Below, one piece after another: positions 11,257-23,648 of a stretch of DNA of 64,000 bases. Position 1 is the first letter of the stretch. Each line of letters starts with the position of its first letter. Made by a program: the position numbers and the translations under genes. This DNA comes from Allodiplogaster sudhausi (lineage: Eukaryota > Nematoda > Chromadorea > Rhabditida > Diplogasteridae), in assembly GCA_945643635.1 (NCBI GenBank), contig CALZFC010000040.1:2381501-2445500 (forward strand), given 5' to 3'. The notes under the pieces are model-generated. The model was not told the origin of the DNA and searched no databases. It saw only the letters and a program-made list of their open reading frames with translations.

Positions 11257-11478
11257 CCTGTGAGATGTTGCTTTGGAACCCAAACGATTTGTATTAAATT
11301 GCTCATTGTCGCGTTATATTTCTGTTTATTCTTTAAAAGAGAATTTACATAAAAAAAATTTAAGTGTAAAACAGAGTAAGTTGACACACTGGAAATCTCT
11401 TATCAGCTTTCCGCAGATTTGAAGTGAGCGGGTTCCCAGCGCGATAAGCTTTTACGCTCGTGGCCGCTTCCGCGCGTC

Positions 11479-14400
11479 ATGGCGCCTTATAATCGAAAGC
11501 CGGCAACGAGTGCCGGGAGCGCCTTGGCTGAGCTCGCCGGCGCCATGGTTGGCATGGCTCACGCGGCCGCCGCGCCTGCTGCTCCAGATGGCAAAGTACC
11601 TTTTTTAATGTTATGTTCTTTTCTTGAAAATTTTTTTTAATGATTTCTATTGAAGAATCGCTCGAGTTTTGCCTGCATCCTTTTCAGTTACTCTTTGCTG
11701 AGCTAGAAGAAGGCCGCTGGCAGCATACACGCACACCAATTGCTCTCGACGGGAGCGCGTTGAAAAATGAGGTTTCATCCTTAAGATCTCTTGTTGCTCT
11801 TTTTAAAAACGAAAGTAGTTTGTCTTTTCTAGAGTGAATATTAAGTACTTTATTTTGATTTTTTTGTCTAATTGTTCTCTTGTCGTGTTGTACGTTGCAA
11901 TGCCATGCAATGCGATGGTGAAAATTCTTACTTCCTCCTCGTTCTTTAGCTTTTTGACCTGTGTTGTTTTGTAGTACTGTTGTTCCTAATGCTATTTTTT
12001 TAAGGGTGGAGAAACATTTCTGGTTGTCGCGAGCCGGAATGGAACGGTGGACATTGTGCGACAGCTTCTCCTCGATCACGCTGATGTCGACGACACTGAC
12101 TCAGTTTGTGAAGGAAGGGAGAGAGGGTGGTGACATGGTGGATGGTGGGGATAACAGAAATAGTTAAGAGAGCTTCTCTGTAAGAGTCGAGCATGCGCTT
12201 AAGGCAGCCTGCCCCGGGAAAATTGTTTTCGAATTCATTAACGGAAAACATTTTGCTTATACAACTCGACCCGCTCTTTTTAATGAGACTAATTTCATCA
12301 TCATCCGATTTTTTCCCTTCGGGATACACTACCGTAATCCTAAAAATTCATTGAGCCATAAATCAGCTCAAAATTTGTTTTGAGAAACGATGTACATATC
12401 ATTCAATAGCATTTCGAAAGCTCTTCAAATTTCATCTGGGAACATGTTTTACGAAAATTTTATTTTGGCCGAGAAAATTGGCGTTAAATTATTTGAAGGG
12501 TCGACACGACACTTTCTGCTCATTTCTACACTCTGTAACCTAGATAGAAAGAAAGAGCGTGAAATTTGCTATCAAATAATCACCATGCAAGAAAAATCTG
12601 AGCGTACCAATTTTTTCTATGACGTGAGCAATGCGCGCGAGTGGGTCAAAATGGCACATTTTTGGCCGCCGAGGCACCGTGCAAGCGCATTCATCGATCC
12701 ATAAATACGCTCAATGTTAATATTACAAAATCGTTAGCATATCATCTAAGAGCTCTCACAGAGATCTTCAAATGCTACATACATACTTTTATTGAAATAT
12801 TTATATTTCTATGGAAAATTTCGTTCTGTACTATTAGAACGCTTAAAAACCTAATTTACAAACATTTCCGCATTTCAAGACATACATCATAAGAAAGAGC
12901 GTGAACTTTGCTACAAGATGAACCCCTTTCAATAAAATTTCAAGTGTATAATGTTTTGTTATAAGTCATAAGAGTAGGTAATGTTGCGTCGCTGTCCTTT
13001 CGCCCAAGAATTTCGCTGTTTAGATTATTCGAATTGGAATATTCCAATATTTTTTTCCGGTGAAAAATTGTGCTAAGCTGATGCCCAATTCTTATCACTT
13101 ATAACCAAACATTATAGGCTTGAAAGTTTATTCAAAGGGGTCTATCTTGAAGCAAATTTCACGCTCTTTCTAATGATGCATGTTTTGAAATGCTGGAATA
13201 TTTGTAAAGTAGTTTTTTAAGCGTTCAAAAAGTACAGAACGAAATTTTCCATAGAAATATAAATATTTCAATAAAAGTATGTATGTAGCATTTGAAGATC
13301 TCTGTGAGAGCTCTTAGATGATATGCTAACGATTTTGTAATGTTAACATTGAGCGTAGTTATGGATCGATGAATGCGCTTGCACGGTGCCTCGGCGGCCA
13401 AAAATGTGCCATTTTGACCGACTCGCGCGCATTGCTCGCGTCATAGAAAAGATTTTTACGCTCAGATTTTTCTTGAATGGTGATTATTTGATAGCAAATT
13501 TCACGCTCTTTCTTTCTATCTAGGTTCCAGAGTGTAGAAATGAGCAGAAAGTGGCGTGTCGACCCTTCAAATAATTTAACGCCAATTTTCTCGGCTAAAA
13601 TAAAATTTTCGTAAAACATGTTCCTAGATGAAATTTGAAGAGCTTTCGAAATGCTATTGAATGATATGTACATCGTTTCTCAAAACAGATTTTGAACGGA
13701 TTTATGGCTCAATGAATTTTCAGGGTAACGGTAGTGTATCCCGAAGGGAAAAAATCGGATGATGATTAAATTAGTCTCATTAAAAAGAACACGTCGAGTT
13801 GTGTAAGCAAAATGTTTTCCGTTAATGAATTCGAAAACAATTTTCCCGGGGCAGGCTGCGCTCGAAGCTTACGGACATGCTCTCTTAATATCAGGTACTC
13901 GAACAGAACATAGTGTTCATCATTTTGTGAGTTCCACCACCGTATTAAGACGTCTATGTTCATATTATTTTGTACCCTTTCTGCGTGTAAGCTAGCTATA
14001 TTGCTTGAAGTGCAATACTCATCGCGGTTGTTGGGGAGAGATTATCAGATAGATAAGGCAGCTTTCATAGGTGAGAACTCGATAAGCGGATTACCTGCCG
14101 TCCACCTTCATTCCTCTTTCATTATGGTGATATGAAATGAATTCGTTATGATATCCTGGAGTACAAACAAAGTGTGAGATATTCAGTGAACATACTTGAT
14201 GTGGGTGTATGCATAGAAGTAAACCAATGCATGGTGTTCAGGATTAATTGTACTTCTGAGAAGTAAAAGAGAATTGCAGGAAGGCTGGAATGCACTGCTG
14301 GTCGCTGCTTACCACGGCCACATCGAGGTTGTGCGTGCTTTGATAGCTGCCAATGCTACCGTTGACCATCCTGACTTGGTTACTTTCTTAGTTTGTTATT

Positions 14401-17400
14401 CTTTCATTTTGTCTTTTTATAATACACGCAGAATAAAAAGGAAGTTGTTTTGTCAGATGGGCTGGACTCCTTTGATGTGGGCAGTGTACAAGAATCACCC
14501 AGAATGCGTGCAACTCCTCATTGCATCTGGAGCTCATGTCAATCTCATCGATGAAGAAGGTTCGTCTTTGCTGTCCATTCTGTTGAATATATCTTGATTG
14601 ATTTATTTACGTGCTGTGATTTATCTTGTCTTGCTAACAGATGGGCTGACTCCTCTGATCGTTTCCTCCGGCCGCGGATTCACTGATATTGTCCGCATGC
14701 TCATCGAAGCCTCCGCACAGGTTCTCCTTTCACTCCGATGTTTATGCTTTTCCATCGAATTCTTTCTTGTTGTCATCCTCTTTGGATCCGCATGCCAAGT
14801 TGGAATCGTGTGGAATTAAGAAAGATTATTTTCACGCCGTATTGGTTCTATTCGACGGATGGCGGGTTGATCATTATTTTCTTGAGGTGAACTCGATGGA
14901 CAAGTTCGGAAGCACGGCACTGATTTGGGCATCACGGAAAGGCCATCTACCGGCTGTGCAGCTTCTGCTCAATGCAGGGGCTGAAGTGGATGTCCAGGGA
15001 ATGGTGAGACTTGCCCTTTTCCATCCTCATGGAATTGCGACCTCTTACAGCATCAGTGCACGGCGCTCATGCTTGCCACGAAGGGGAACTACGTGGATGT
15101 GGTGGATGCTTTGCTGGCTCGTGAACCCAACACCAATGCAGTCGACAATGTCAGTCTACATTGGGCTTCCTTATTTATATTCTTCATCATTTAATTTATT
15201 TAATTAATATTTTGAAAAGTTTTTGTCTCTGAAATCAAATTAATTTATGCTGTCAAATCCAATGCTCTAATGTGCTTCAAGGCTAATAATTCTTTTTTTT
15301 AAATGAAAGCCTTTGTTCTAGAATGGTCTGTCCGCCTTGGGAATCGCAGCCCGAGAAGGCTACGCTGCCATCTGCGAGGCCCTCGTCAACTCGGGTGCCT
15401 TTGTTAACCAATCCGATCGATATGGCAACTGTATTCTGGCCAGCGCCGTCAGGTTACAGCCGGTGTTTCGAACTATTTTACATTCAATGTTTGATTCGCT
15501 TTTGCAGATCTGGAAATGCAAATATCGTGCGCCTTCTTCTGGAGAAGTTTGCCGATGTCAATTCGAAGGACTCAGTCAGTATTTTCGTGTGTTTGTTTCA
15601 GTAATATGTAAGTTTAAGCGTAGTTGTTTTAGGACGGAAGAACGTCGTTGCACCTGGCGATAGACAAGAGCTTCATGGACATTGTGCTGATTCTGCTGGA
15701 GAAGAGACCGAATCTGGAGATGAGAAACAGAGATGGAGAGACTCCGCTGCTGAGGGCAGTGAAGAGTCGCCATGTCGCTCTCTGCCAACTACTCGTCAAT
15801 GCTGGTTAGTGAATGTTGAAATACTTATCATATTTACTATTTCAAGGATAAGAGTGTGTGACTGCAAGCTTGCTTGACATCTTCAGGGTGACAACTCTAC
15901 ATTAACCTGCCTTCATTTCCGAGCCCTAATGTCCCCTACCCATTCTACTTTGTAGGTCCCTTTCCAAATACTTTTATTCCCTGGAGTTCTTGCAGGAGCG
16001 AAGATCGCGGCGACGGATAACAACGGAGACAACGCTCTTCATCTCGCCCTGCGCGCCAGAAGCCGGAGACTCACTCAAACTCTTCTCGTTAATCCATCTG
16101 ATTCCAGGCTGCTGTACAGGTATGCACAATTTATGACATCAATTAGATTTCTCTTCTCGTTATCCAAGATATTGTTTGTGGTTTTTGAAGTTTTTTGATA
16201 TGTATAGGTGCTAAATAGATATTTTCCTCTTTTCAGGCCGAACAAGCTTGGCCAGACTCCTTATTCTATCGACCAAATGAATCCCCAACCGATTCTGCCT
16301 CACATCTTCGGTTGATTCCTATATTTCTTAAACGGCTAAAGTATAGTGGCGCATTATCCTTGCAGGCCCTATTGACGCTGAAAACCAAATGGAATCCTTA
16401 CTGGGATACGACGTGTATAGCAACGTACTTGCGGATATGGTATACAATTTGTCTCATTTACTACCCTCTTGCCGAGTTCCAAAACATGATAGATAACTTA
16501 TTAATGTTTCCAAAGGTGTGCGAGCCTTCGTTATCGCTGCCACTGACGATTGGCTTGTACGCGAAGTGGGGATCCGGCAAGTCTCTTCTGCTTGCTAAGC
16601 TCAAGGTTCAACGAATGCTTTAGTTTCCTTCTTTAACTGTCTCAAGCTTATCCATTGGATACTAAGCACCGTGAGAATATCTTGATGTTGCATGGGACCC
16701 ATGCGAGTGTACTTTCCTTGAGGAGTCCATGTCATCTTTTTCCCGTTCCTGGAAGGACTCGATCCGGTTACGCTGGTCATGGCGCTCTGTGGTATACATC
16801 TTCATCGTCGTTGCTCTGCTAACGTTGCCAATTGCTACTATAGCTTCCATTCCTGCTTCCAAATCCTTGCTGATCTCTGTATTCGCTGTAGGGTTCGCCG
16901 TCTTTCTGCTGATCGTCTTTATTTATGGTCGGTGGAGTATTATCTTTTGATCTTTGATCTCTCTTTCATTTCTGTTTCTTCAAAGGAATCGTATACTACG
17001 GGAGCGAGGAGAAAGGGTGGTCGACAAGTCAAGCGGCGGCTGCCAAGATTGCACTCATCAAGGTTCATCTCTTTCAGCTTCTATTTGGTTTATTCGCTTC
17101 TTTCTGGCAGGCCAAGGTTCTCCTTCTCTTCAACATGCTCACTTCCTACGCTCCCATGAACAACGGAGACAAGGATTCTGTCAGCAACCCCGTCAGGTAT
17201 AGACAACGTTTTCATTTCCTTATTCTTTGCAAGTTCTTTTCTTAGAGTTTTGATTGTGCTTCTTTTCTTAACCGAGATAGCTAATGATATGAATTGCAGT
17301 TTCCTCTTCGCTGACTACCACCGCCTGTCTTCAATCGGGGGAGAACAGGCACTGGCCAAGATTGTCTCGACCCTGTTCGAGGCAGCCGAGGCTCACTACG

Positions 17401-18984
17401 GAGTCCTTGCCGTTCGTCTCTTCTGTGCCTTCCATTCCACCAGAGGTTCCCTTTATCTCCTTTACATGAATTGTTTTGTGGGTTGCTTGGCGTTCGATTT
17501 AAATGTTGCATTACTTAGATTTTCACGGTGATATTACTAGGCCAAATGAATGTTTGCAGCAATGGAGGGAAGTGGAGGATCTCGAAGTGGAGAGAGCGGG
17601 AGCAAGCTGCGTCTCTTCTGCGGCGTTCCTATCTTCCTCACTGCCTTCCTCATCCTTGTCACTGGTATTGCTGGCCAGATTTTGCTGATGAAGTGGCTCT
17701 TCGAGGATGACCGCGGAGACTTGTCGCATACCGGAGGGTCAGTGAGGGAAGAGCAGAGGTCGATTGTCATTCCTCTTCCATTCCAGCTTCCTGATCTCCT
17801 GTTGTGTCTGCTTCCTTCTCTTCTTCATCCTCAGCATCTACCCCGTCGGACTTGCCCTGGTTCACAGTGTCACTAATATTCCGAGGTTTGTGTTTTCTTA
17901 TCTTTGAGAAAATCGGGACCAATTCCTTCCTTTTGCTGTTGTAAAGGTACTATCAATGTTTCCGGTTATGAAGCGTAATCCGCATTTAGACGGCGTGTAA
18001 ACGCTGCCGCTCATGCAGTTCACAAGTTGCGTTTCGAAGGATTCATGCAACGTCTGCAAACTGGTGATCTCATTTAGTTTTGGCGGCTTTCTGATTGATT
18101 TATTATTTTGTTTTTATTGAATTTTTATCCCTTAAATTTCATTACGTCTCATTTCGTCGGTGAAATCTATAGTCTACTGGAAAATGAGAGTGGAAACCTT
18201 TTAACCATGTGCAACGTACTCAGAAGTGGAGTTGCTGGCTGACATGGTGCACTCCCTGGACGCCTTCACTTCTTCGCAGACCCGCCTCGTTGTCGTAGTG
18301 GATGGGCTCGACAACTGCGAACAGGCAAATCATCTTCATTTCTCATCTGAGAAGAGTCTGCAACTTACATCTCTTATTATGTATTCGTTTTGCTGTTATT
18401 TGTTAGCTATTAATGATTGTATATGCAGGAGCGAATGGTTTCAACGCTAGACGCACTCGAGTTGCTCTTCTCCGCACGCAAGAACCGGCCATTCATTGTG
18501 GTTCTCGCTATGGACCCACACATTATTATCTCAGCACTCAATCATAACATGTTAGCTCATTCTTGTTCTCTCTCTCTCTCTCTCTCCTTCTGTTTCCCTT
18601 TCGATTCTCTTCTATGTCGCGTGATTTAGGCATTCCGCTCTTCTGGGAACTGAGTTGACAGGGCATGATTACCTGAAGAACATTGTGAACATGCCGTTCT
18701 ACCTTCACAACTCGGCTCTCCGCCAACTGCAGCTTCAGTTGAAGGAGAAGCGAGAGAGCATGGCAGACTGGAGGGAGAGATTCCGGAGACAGGACACTTT
18801 CCACGGATCCCATCTTTCCCTCAGGTTCAGCCTAGTCATTCCTTCTCTAAATCATTTTGCTTGGCTCTCTTTCAGAGATGCAGACGGTGGTGGAGGCGGA
18901 GCCGCTGTTGGAGGGAGATCTCTCAGTCGACGACTTACCATGGTTGTTGGCACAAGGTAATTGTTTTCTCCGTTTCTGTCTCGC

Positions 18985-19028
<44 letters not shown>

Positions 19029-22000
19029 CTTCTTTTGACCAGATCCCTGAACGAGTCTCTTCTGTCGGATGATTACTTCTCCAACCTGAATCCCCGCGCA
19101 GTGCGACGCATTGTGAATGCAGTTGCATTGACAGCTCGCCTCATGAGAGCATTCGAAGTGGACTTCACGTGGGCGAGTCTGGGACATTGGGTGAGTGGGA
19201 GGAAGAGAGAAGGGGGAGGGAGTGCCACTCCACCCATTGCAGGTGAGTCTGACGGAGCAGTGGCCGAGTCGGATGTGCTGGCTGATGGAGCAGGCCCTGG
19301 ACTGCCCCAATCCTGTTATCACTCTTGTTGACATCTATCGGCAAGTCAAAGACCGCATCTCGAAGACGGTGCTGGCTTAGTCATTTCACAAGTTGTAGCT
19401 TTTACCTTCTTGATGGTACGCTTGGCATTCTGAATCATTGCCAGGACGACCTGATCGGTCTCGACCGGAATGTCGAGAATTTCGAGGCCTTTCTCGAGAC
19501 TCCAAATATGCCTGCGGCCGAACAACTCACCGTGGGCCATGTCCGTCGATTCGTTCCCTGCACCTCAAACATCGATCCCTATCTCAGGAAACAAATTCGA
19601 GGTTAATGATTTCACTCGGAGCATGCTGCAATCTCATCTCCATGGCTGTTGCAGTGCAAACTTCTCATTAATAATTGGTTCCTCAGCTGAAATGAATCTA
19701 TATCAACAGAATTATCTTGCAGAGCGCCGCGCTGCCCAAGGAGACCCGCTCTTCTTCAAGGCTTCATGTCTTGCTGCTTCTGCCGTTCTTCCGCCAAATG
19801 CACAGCATCTTTTCTCTGTTAGTTTTTTTTTATTATTTTTTTTATACGAAAGTGCGAAAAAAGCAATCAACTTTGGCACGACTCAGGATGATGCGGCTTG
19901 GGAGTCGATCGAAGTTCCGCTCGTGGAGATGCGCATCGACGACTTCGCATCTCTCGTTCGCCGTCTCGACATTCCATCTCATAGAATCGATGACATTATC
20001 AGGAAACTGTTAGTCACTCTTAAGACTACGACATTCTGTCTACAATACGAACAGTGCTAAAAAAGAAAAAGTCGGTGCATGTACCGTTTTCAACCTCTCA
20101 GTCCTTGCGGGATGTCCCTTGTTTAGCCCCTCCGGCACTTTATACACCCAATTTTTGATCTCTAATACTCGGTCCTGAGTTGTGCACCAAAGCTTTTTAC
20201 AGCAGTTGTTACTGTAACCTTTCCAGGTATGAGCTTAACCTTAATGGCTTGGTATTATCGACCTGTTCTATGGACGAACTGCGGACCTCACTCCAGGTAT
20301 TTTAATCTCTAATTTGATGATGTTTCTTTAAGTTTTGAAATATTCTGTAATTGATTGAGGTTTCCCTTGGGGACTGGACTCTGATTCATCTTCTGATCGA
20401 CACTCTCCGTGCATTTGGCAAGAATGTGCCGGGAGGAGTGGTAGCGGCAGAGGGAGGCAGCGGAGGGGGCGGGTCCTCGGGCTCTTCAATGGGAATGCCC
20501 TCCGTCGCTCCTGCCAAGATGTTGCAGCGGAAGAAATCAGGCAAGGCACTTGTCAAGAAGTCCCTCTCTCTGCGGGAAGAGGAGGAAGACGAATTCGAGG
20601 TTACTCTTGCATTTCAGTTTGGAGATGAATAATAGAACGAAGTTGCTGTTGCAGCATGCAGACATCTCTGAGGTGGCTATAGAAGTGGAGCATCAACAGC
20701 GAAGATCAGTGGGAGGACTGGAGTCACCCACTCCGGCCATTAACATTGTCGAAAGCAGGAATCGAAGGTACTGTTCATTCTCTACTCTTCTCCGATTAGT
20801 TTCACTTAAACTGATCGGACTATTTATCAAGTATTTGTGACAGTGCTTCAGTTCCTCTTGATGAATTGTAGTCTTAAAAAATCGTTGTTTTGAAGAAGGT
20901 TTAAGAATGAATGCTAAGATCGACGATAAGTGAGAACGTGGACAGTGAGCACGGCTGGTTGATGCAGTCGCTGTGTGGACTGGACCAGGAAGCAGCAGCC
21001 ATTGACGCCCACTCTCATTCCAGGTCTATTTCCTGCTATCTTTCAAAATATTAATTTTATAAAGTGGTTTCTCCTGTGCAGACAGAAGACGTCTTCTGTC
21101 CGCTTCGATGACCAGAGTTTGCTGTCTGGAGAAGCTGCGTCTAATCACGATGACGATGACGCCACTTCCATGGACAGCACCGAGTCGCGCTTCGGCAGCC
21201 GGTTTCCGTCTCTCTCTCTTTCTCTCTCCCCCCTCCGTTTCCTTCTGATTTGTCACTCAAAATTTCCTACTATTTCATATAAAAGCTTTGTGAAAGATGC
21301 ATTCTTTGCATAAAGCTCCTCTCTTTCCAGGGAGAACCTACTCGACCACGACTCCCCTCCTGAAGATGGCGTCATTGTTCCTGCCAGTGCGACAGTTCTT
21401 CCCGGTGTAAGCGGAGGCCAAAGGCTAGTGCACTCTCTTTTTATTTCCCTAACTATTTATTTTTCAGTTTCTGATGTCATATCACATCTATTGATAGCCA
21501 TTGATTTGCTAAGAATTATTATGTCTATTTGTTTGAAAAAAAATTTAACGGTACGTTTCATATTTTTAATCAGTTCAGAATTCGTACGACTTATATGTCA
21601 AACTCCCTTTATCGCGCGATGCCAAGGTAAGAGTAGAGACCGACTCTGCCCTCTATTCTGCTCTGTCGCGCTTTCTTGTCTTTCTCTCTCTCTCTCTCTC
21701 TCTTTCTTTCTCTCTGTCTTTACTCACTCTTTTCTATCGGCGTGTGCTATCCTCTATTTCATTCTCCTTTTTCTACCCCTCCTGTATCTCTTACCATTCC
21801 CCTATCCTCTCTTTGATTTCTATTTTCACTTCTCTCTCACACATATTCAGTCCTTTCTATTGTTAGTTACTTCTGACATCTTCTAATCTTCTATCATATG
21901 CATGCTTATTGTTAGTTAGATCCGTAAGGTTGGCCGAAGTTGAGCTCTGCAAACTTGCCATGTCATTCCCCCGCTATAACAAAGCATACTGTAAGACACT

Positions 22001-22784
22001 AATCTCGACTCAGTAACGTATGATGTGTAAAAGAAACCTATTTTCTTGCAGTGCTCTGTGTGCTAAGTAAGTCTATTTCATCATTTGCCTGTATATGCGG
22101 AGCCTTATATCATCTGGGTTTTTTTGTTGGAACGAATCATAATGGTGGAATTCAGCTGTAATAAACTGATTGCTGCCGTTAGATAACAACTGCAATAAGT
22201 TCATATCTTATAGAAAATTTGCTTTCTAAATATCCTTATTCTGCGCTCGTATTGTCGTGACTAATTGAGAGGGCAACATTAAGCAAATTGCGGAGGGATA
22301 ACTTGAGTGCGCGTGTGTTTCCCGTTCAGAGCTGTTACGCATGCAAATTTGACAACTTTGGTACTTCTCTTGTTCGTACCTTCATGAAACTATTGGGTGT
22401 TCACTGTGCATCTCATTACTGAGCTGTTCATTTAAGAAGTGAACTGCTTCGGCGAGTTCGTGGAATCAGCGTTCACTCTGAGGGAGGCGGTGGGGCTGAT
22501 GGACTCAACGATGTTCTTTCTGGAGGAGGCACAGGTTATCCTCTTTTGTCCTGATCAGTAAGTTTTTGAAGACCTATCGAGACAGCGAACTGGATGTCTA
22601 ATGTTTGTATGTTTAGCCTCAACAGGAGAGAGAGGCCATCAGTCATCTCATGAGACGGATGAGGGCGACGTTGAGGCGCAGCTCACTGTTCATCGACGTG
22701 ACGGAGAACAACAAGCACAGCCCAGTCACTCACTCGCTCAACTTTTCCAACCTCCAAGCTAGTTATTCTCATTTTCTTTCGTGA
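11479..22784 (+). CDS. Kidins220/ARMS, ankyrin-repeat KAP-NTPase scaffold
   Basis: Kidins220 is a membrane scaffold for neurotrophin and Eph receptor signalling. A 41-exon model (first 11479-11595, last 22617-22784) keeps one frame over 1540 codons. Residues about 68-440 are ankyrin repeats, for example [20 protein letters not shown] and [16 protein letters not shown]. The KAP P-loop NTPase follows, with Walker A AKWGSGKS at about 496-503 and Walker B VVVVDGLD at about 820-827. Two pairs of membrane helices sit at about 530-578 and 700-765. Further Kidins220 signatures are [57 protein letters not shown] and a SAM-like segment (19887-20460). The C-terminal part (20655 on) is low-complexity and acidic. 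Two introns use GC donors (18325, 21424) and a 15-nt microexon lies at 22052-22066. Intron 3 holds a large foldback element. C-terminal exons after 21423 are less certain because homology is weak. Confidence 0.93.
12164..13888. mobile_element. 1.7-kb foldback element in Kidins220 intron 3
   Basis: A near-perfect inverted repeat: left arm 12164 to about 12972, right arm about 13091-13888, loop about 118 bases. The ends read TTAAGAGAGC and GCTCTCTTAA. Landmarks mirrored in both arms include GCAGCCTGCCCCGGGAAAAT, GAATTCATTAACGGAAAAC and AATGATATGTACATCGTTTC (given as on the right arm). Each arm has a 104-codon open frame (12390-12704 plus; 13359-13673 minus) differing at seven residues, with no recognisable domain. 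TTAA at both ends could be a target duplication or simply part of the repeat. The transcript would form an ~800-bp hairpin within the Kidins220 pre-mRNA. Confidence 0.9.
18983..19025 (+). repeat. (TC)n microsatellite in Kidins220 intron
   Basis: Uninterrupted TC dinucleotides form most of an 86-base intron (18957-19042) just before exon 19043-19190 and provide its polypyrimidine tract. Similar short TC runs occur in introns near 18561 and 21677. Confidence 0.9.
22052..22066 (+). other. Candidate 15-nt microexon of Kidins220
   Basis: TTGCAG precedes and GTAAGT follows a 15-base block encoding LLCVL in the frame shared by exon 21929-21990 (ending PRYNKAY) and exon 22440-22534 ([11 protein letters not shown]). 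All three phases match, which supports real splicing. Confidence 0.5.
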
Positions 22785-23648
22785 TTCCCAACTAGTTCAC
22801 TTAATATCTAATTACAGTATTCTCTAGCATGATGTAGTGATTGCCTTTGGATGCCATGTGATGCCCTCTCTCCATACGCGCAATATGACCCGATTCCATT
22901 CCAAAGCTGCTCTTGCTTCTACGCGTCCATTTCTGGCTTCCCACGGGAGAACTCTGTACACATCCTTGTGCTAAATATTTTCACTACTATTTTACTAATT
23001 TCAATGTCTGCCTAACAAACCTCAATTTGTCATGCCACAACAATTTTGCAATCAGTGTTTTTTTTTCTTCGTTTACAATTGGCCTAGCCGATATGTCTAA
23101 TGCGCATTCCCATAGTTTGACATGCTCCCATTTTTTTCTCCTCTTTTCCTCTGTCTATGACACAAATACTGATCGCGTCGTCTTTGACCGGCAACCCATT
23201 CGCTGACATTTCATCCGTGAATGCGTATGCTTTATCAGGTACCTATTTTATTCTCTCAGTTGTTCCTTCCCCCTAAACAGCAAGGCAGAGCAGGCCGATA
23301 AAGTATTGATCCAAAAAGCCATGTAATATGCCCTTCGCCTAGAATGTTATTCTCATCAAATGATTGCTCAGATTAGTCAATTCATAGTTTCGATTCTCAC
23401 GCTCTTTCATGACAATCCTTGGCCATCTTGCACACAATGACACAAATACGCGATTTGATCGAGTCGTCTTCCGGTTATGAATACAGTTGCCCCATGACTT
23501 GCTGATGCTTTCTGTTCCGATGAAGCCTGTTTTATTCGCTGCATCAAATATTGCAATGATGCCTACAGTACACATGCCGTGGAGGGTATATAGCACGGAT
23601 TAATAGTTCTTAAACACAAAACATAGAAGCTACGACACGGTTCTGGAA
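22785..23648. other. Convergent spacer, Kidins220 / SEPHS
   Basis: 864 bases between two 3' ends. Short frames only, with no codon or domain evidence. It should hold both 3' UTRs. Confidence 0.6.

Noticed and set aside
12390..12704. 104-codon open frame, repeated in the right arm at 13359-13673
   Set aside because: It lies in a foldback arm, has no domain, and the seven differences between arms give no sign of selection. It is treated as part of the element.
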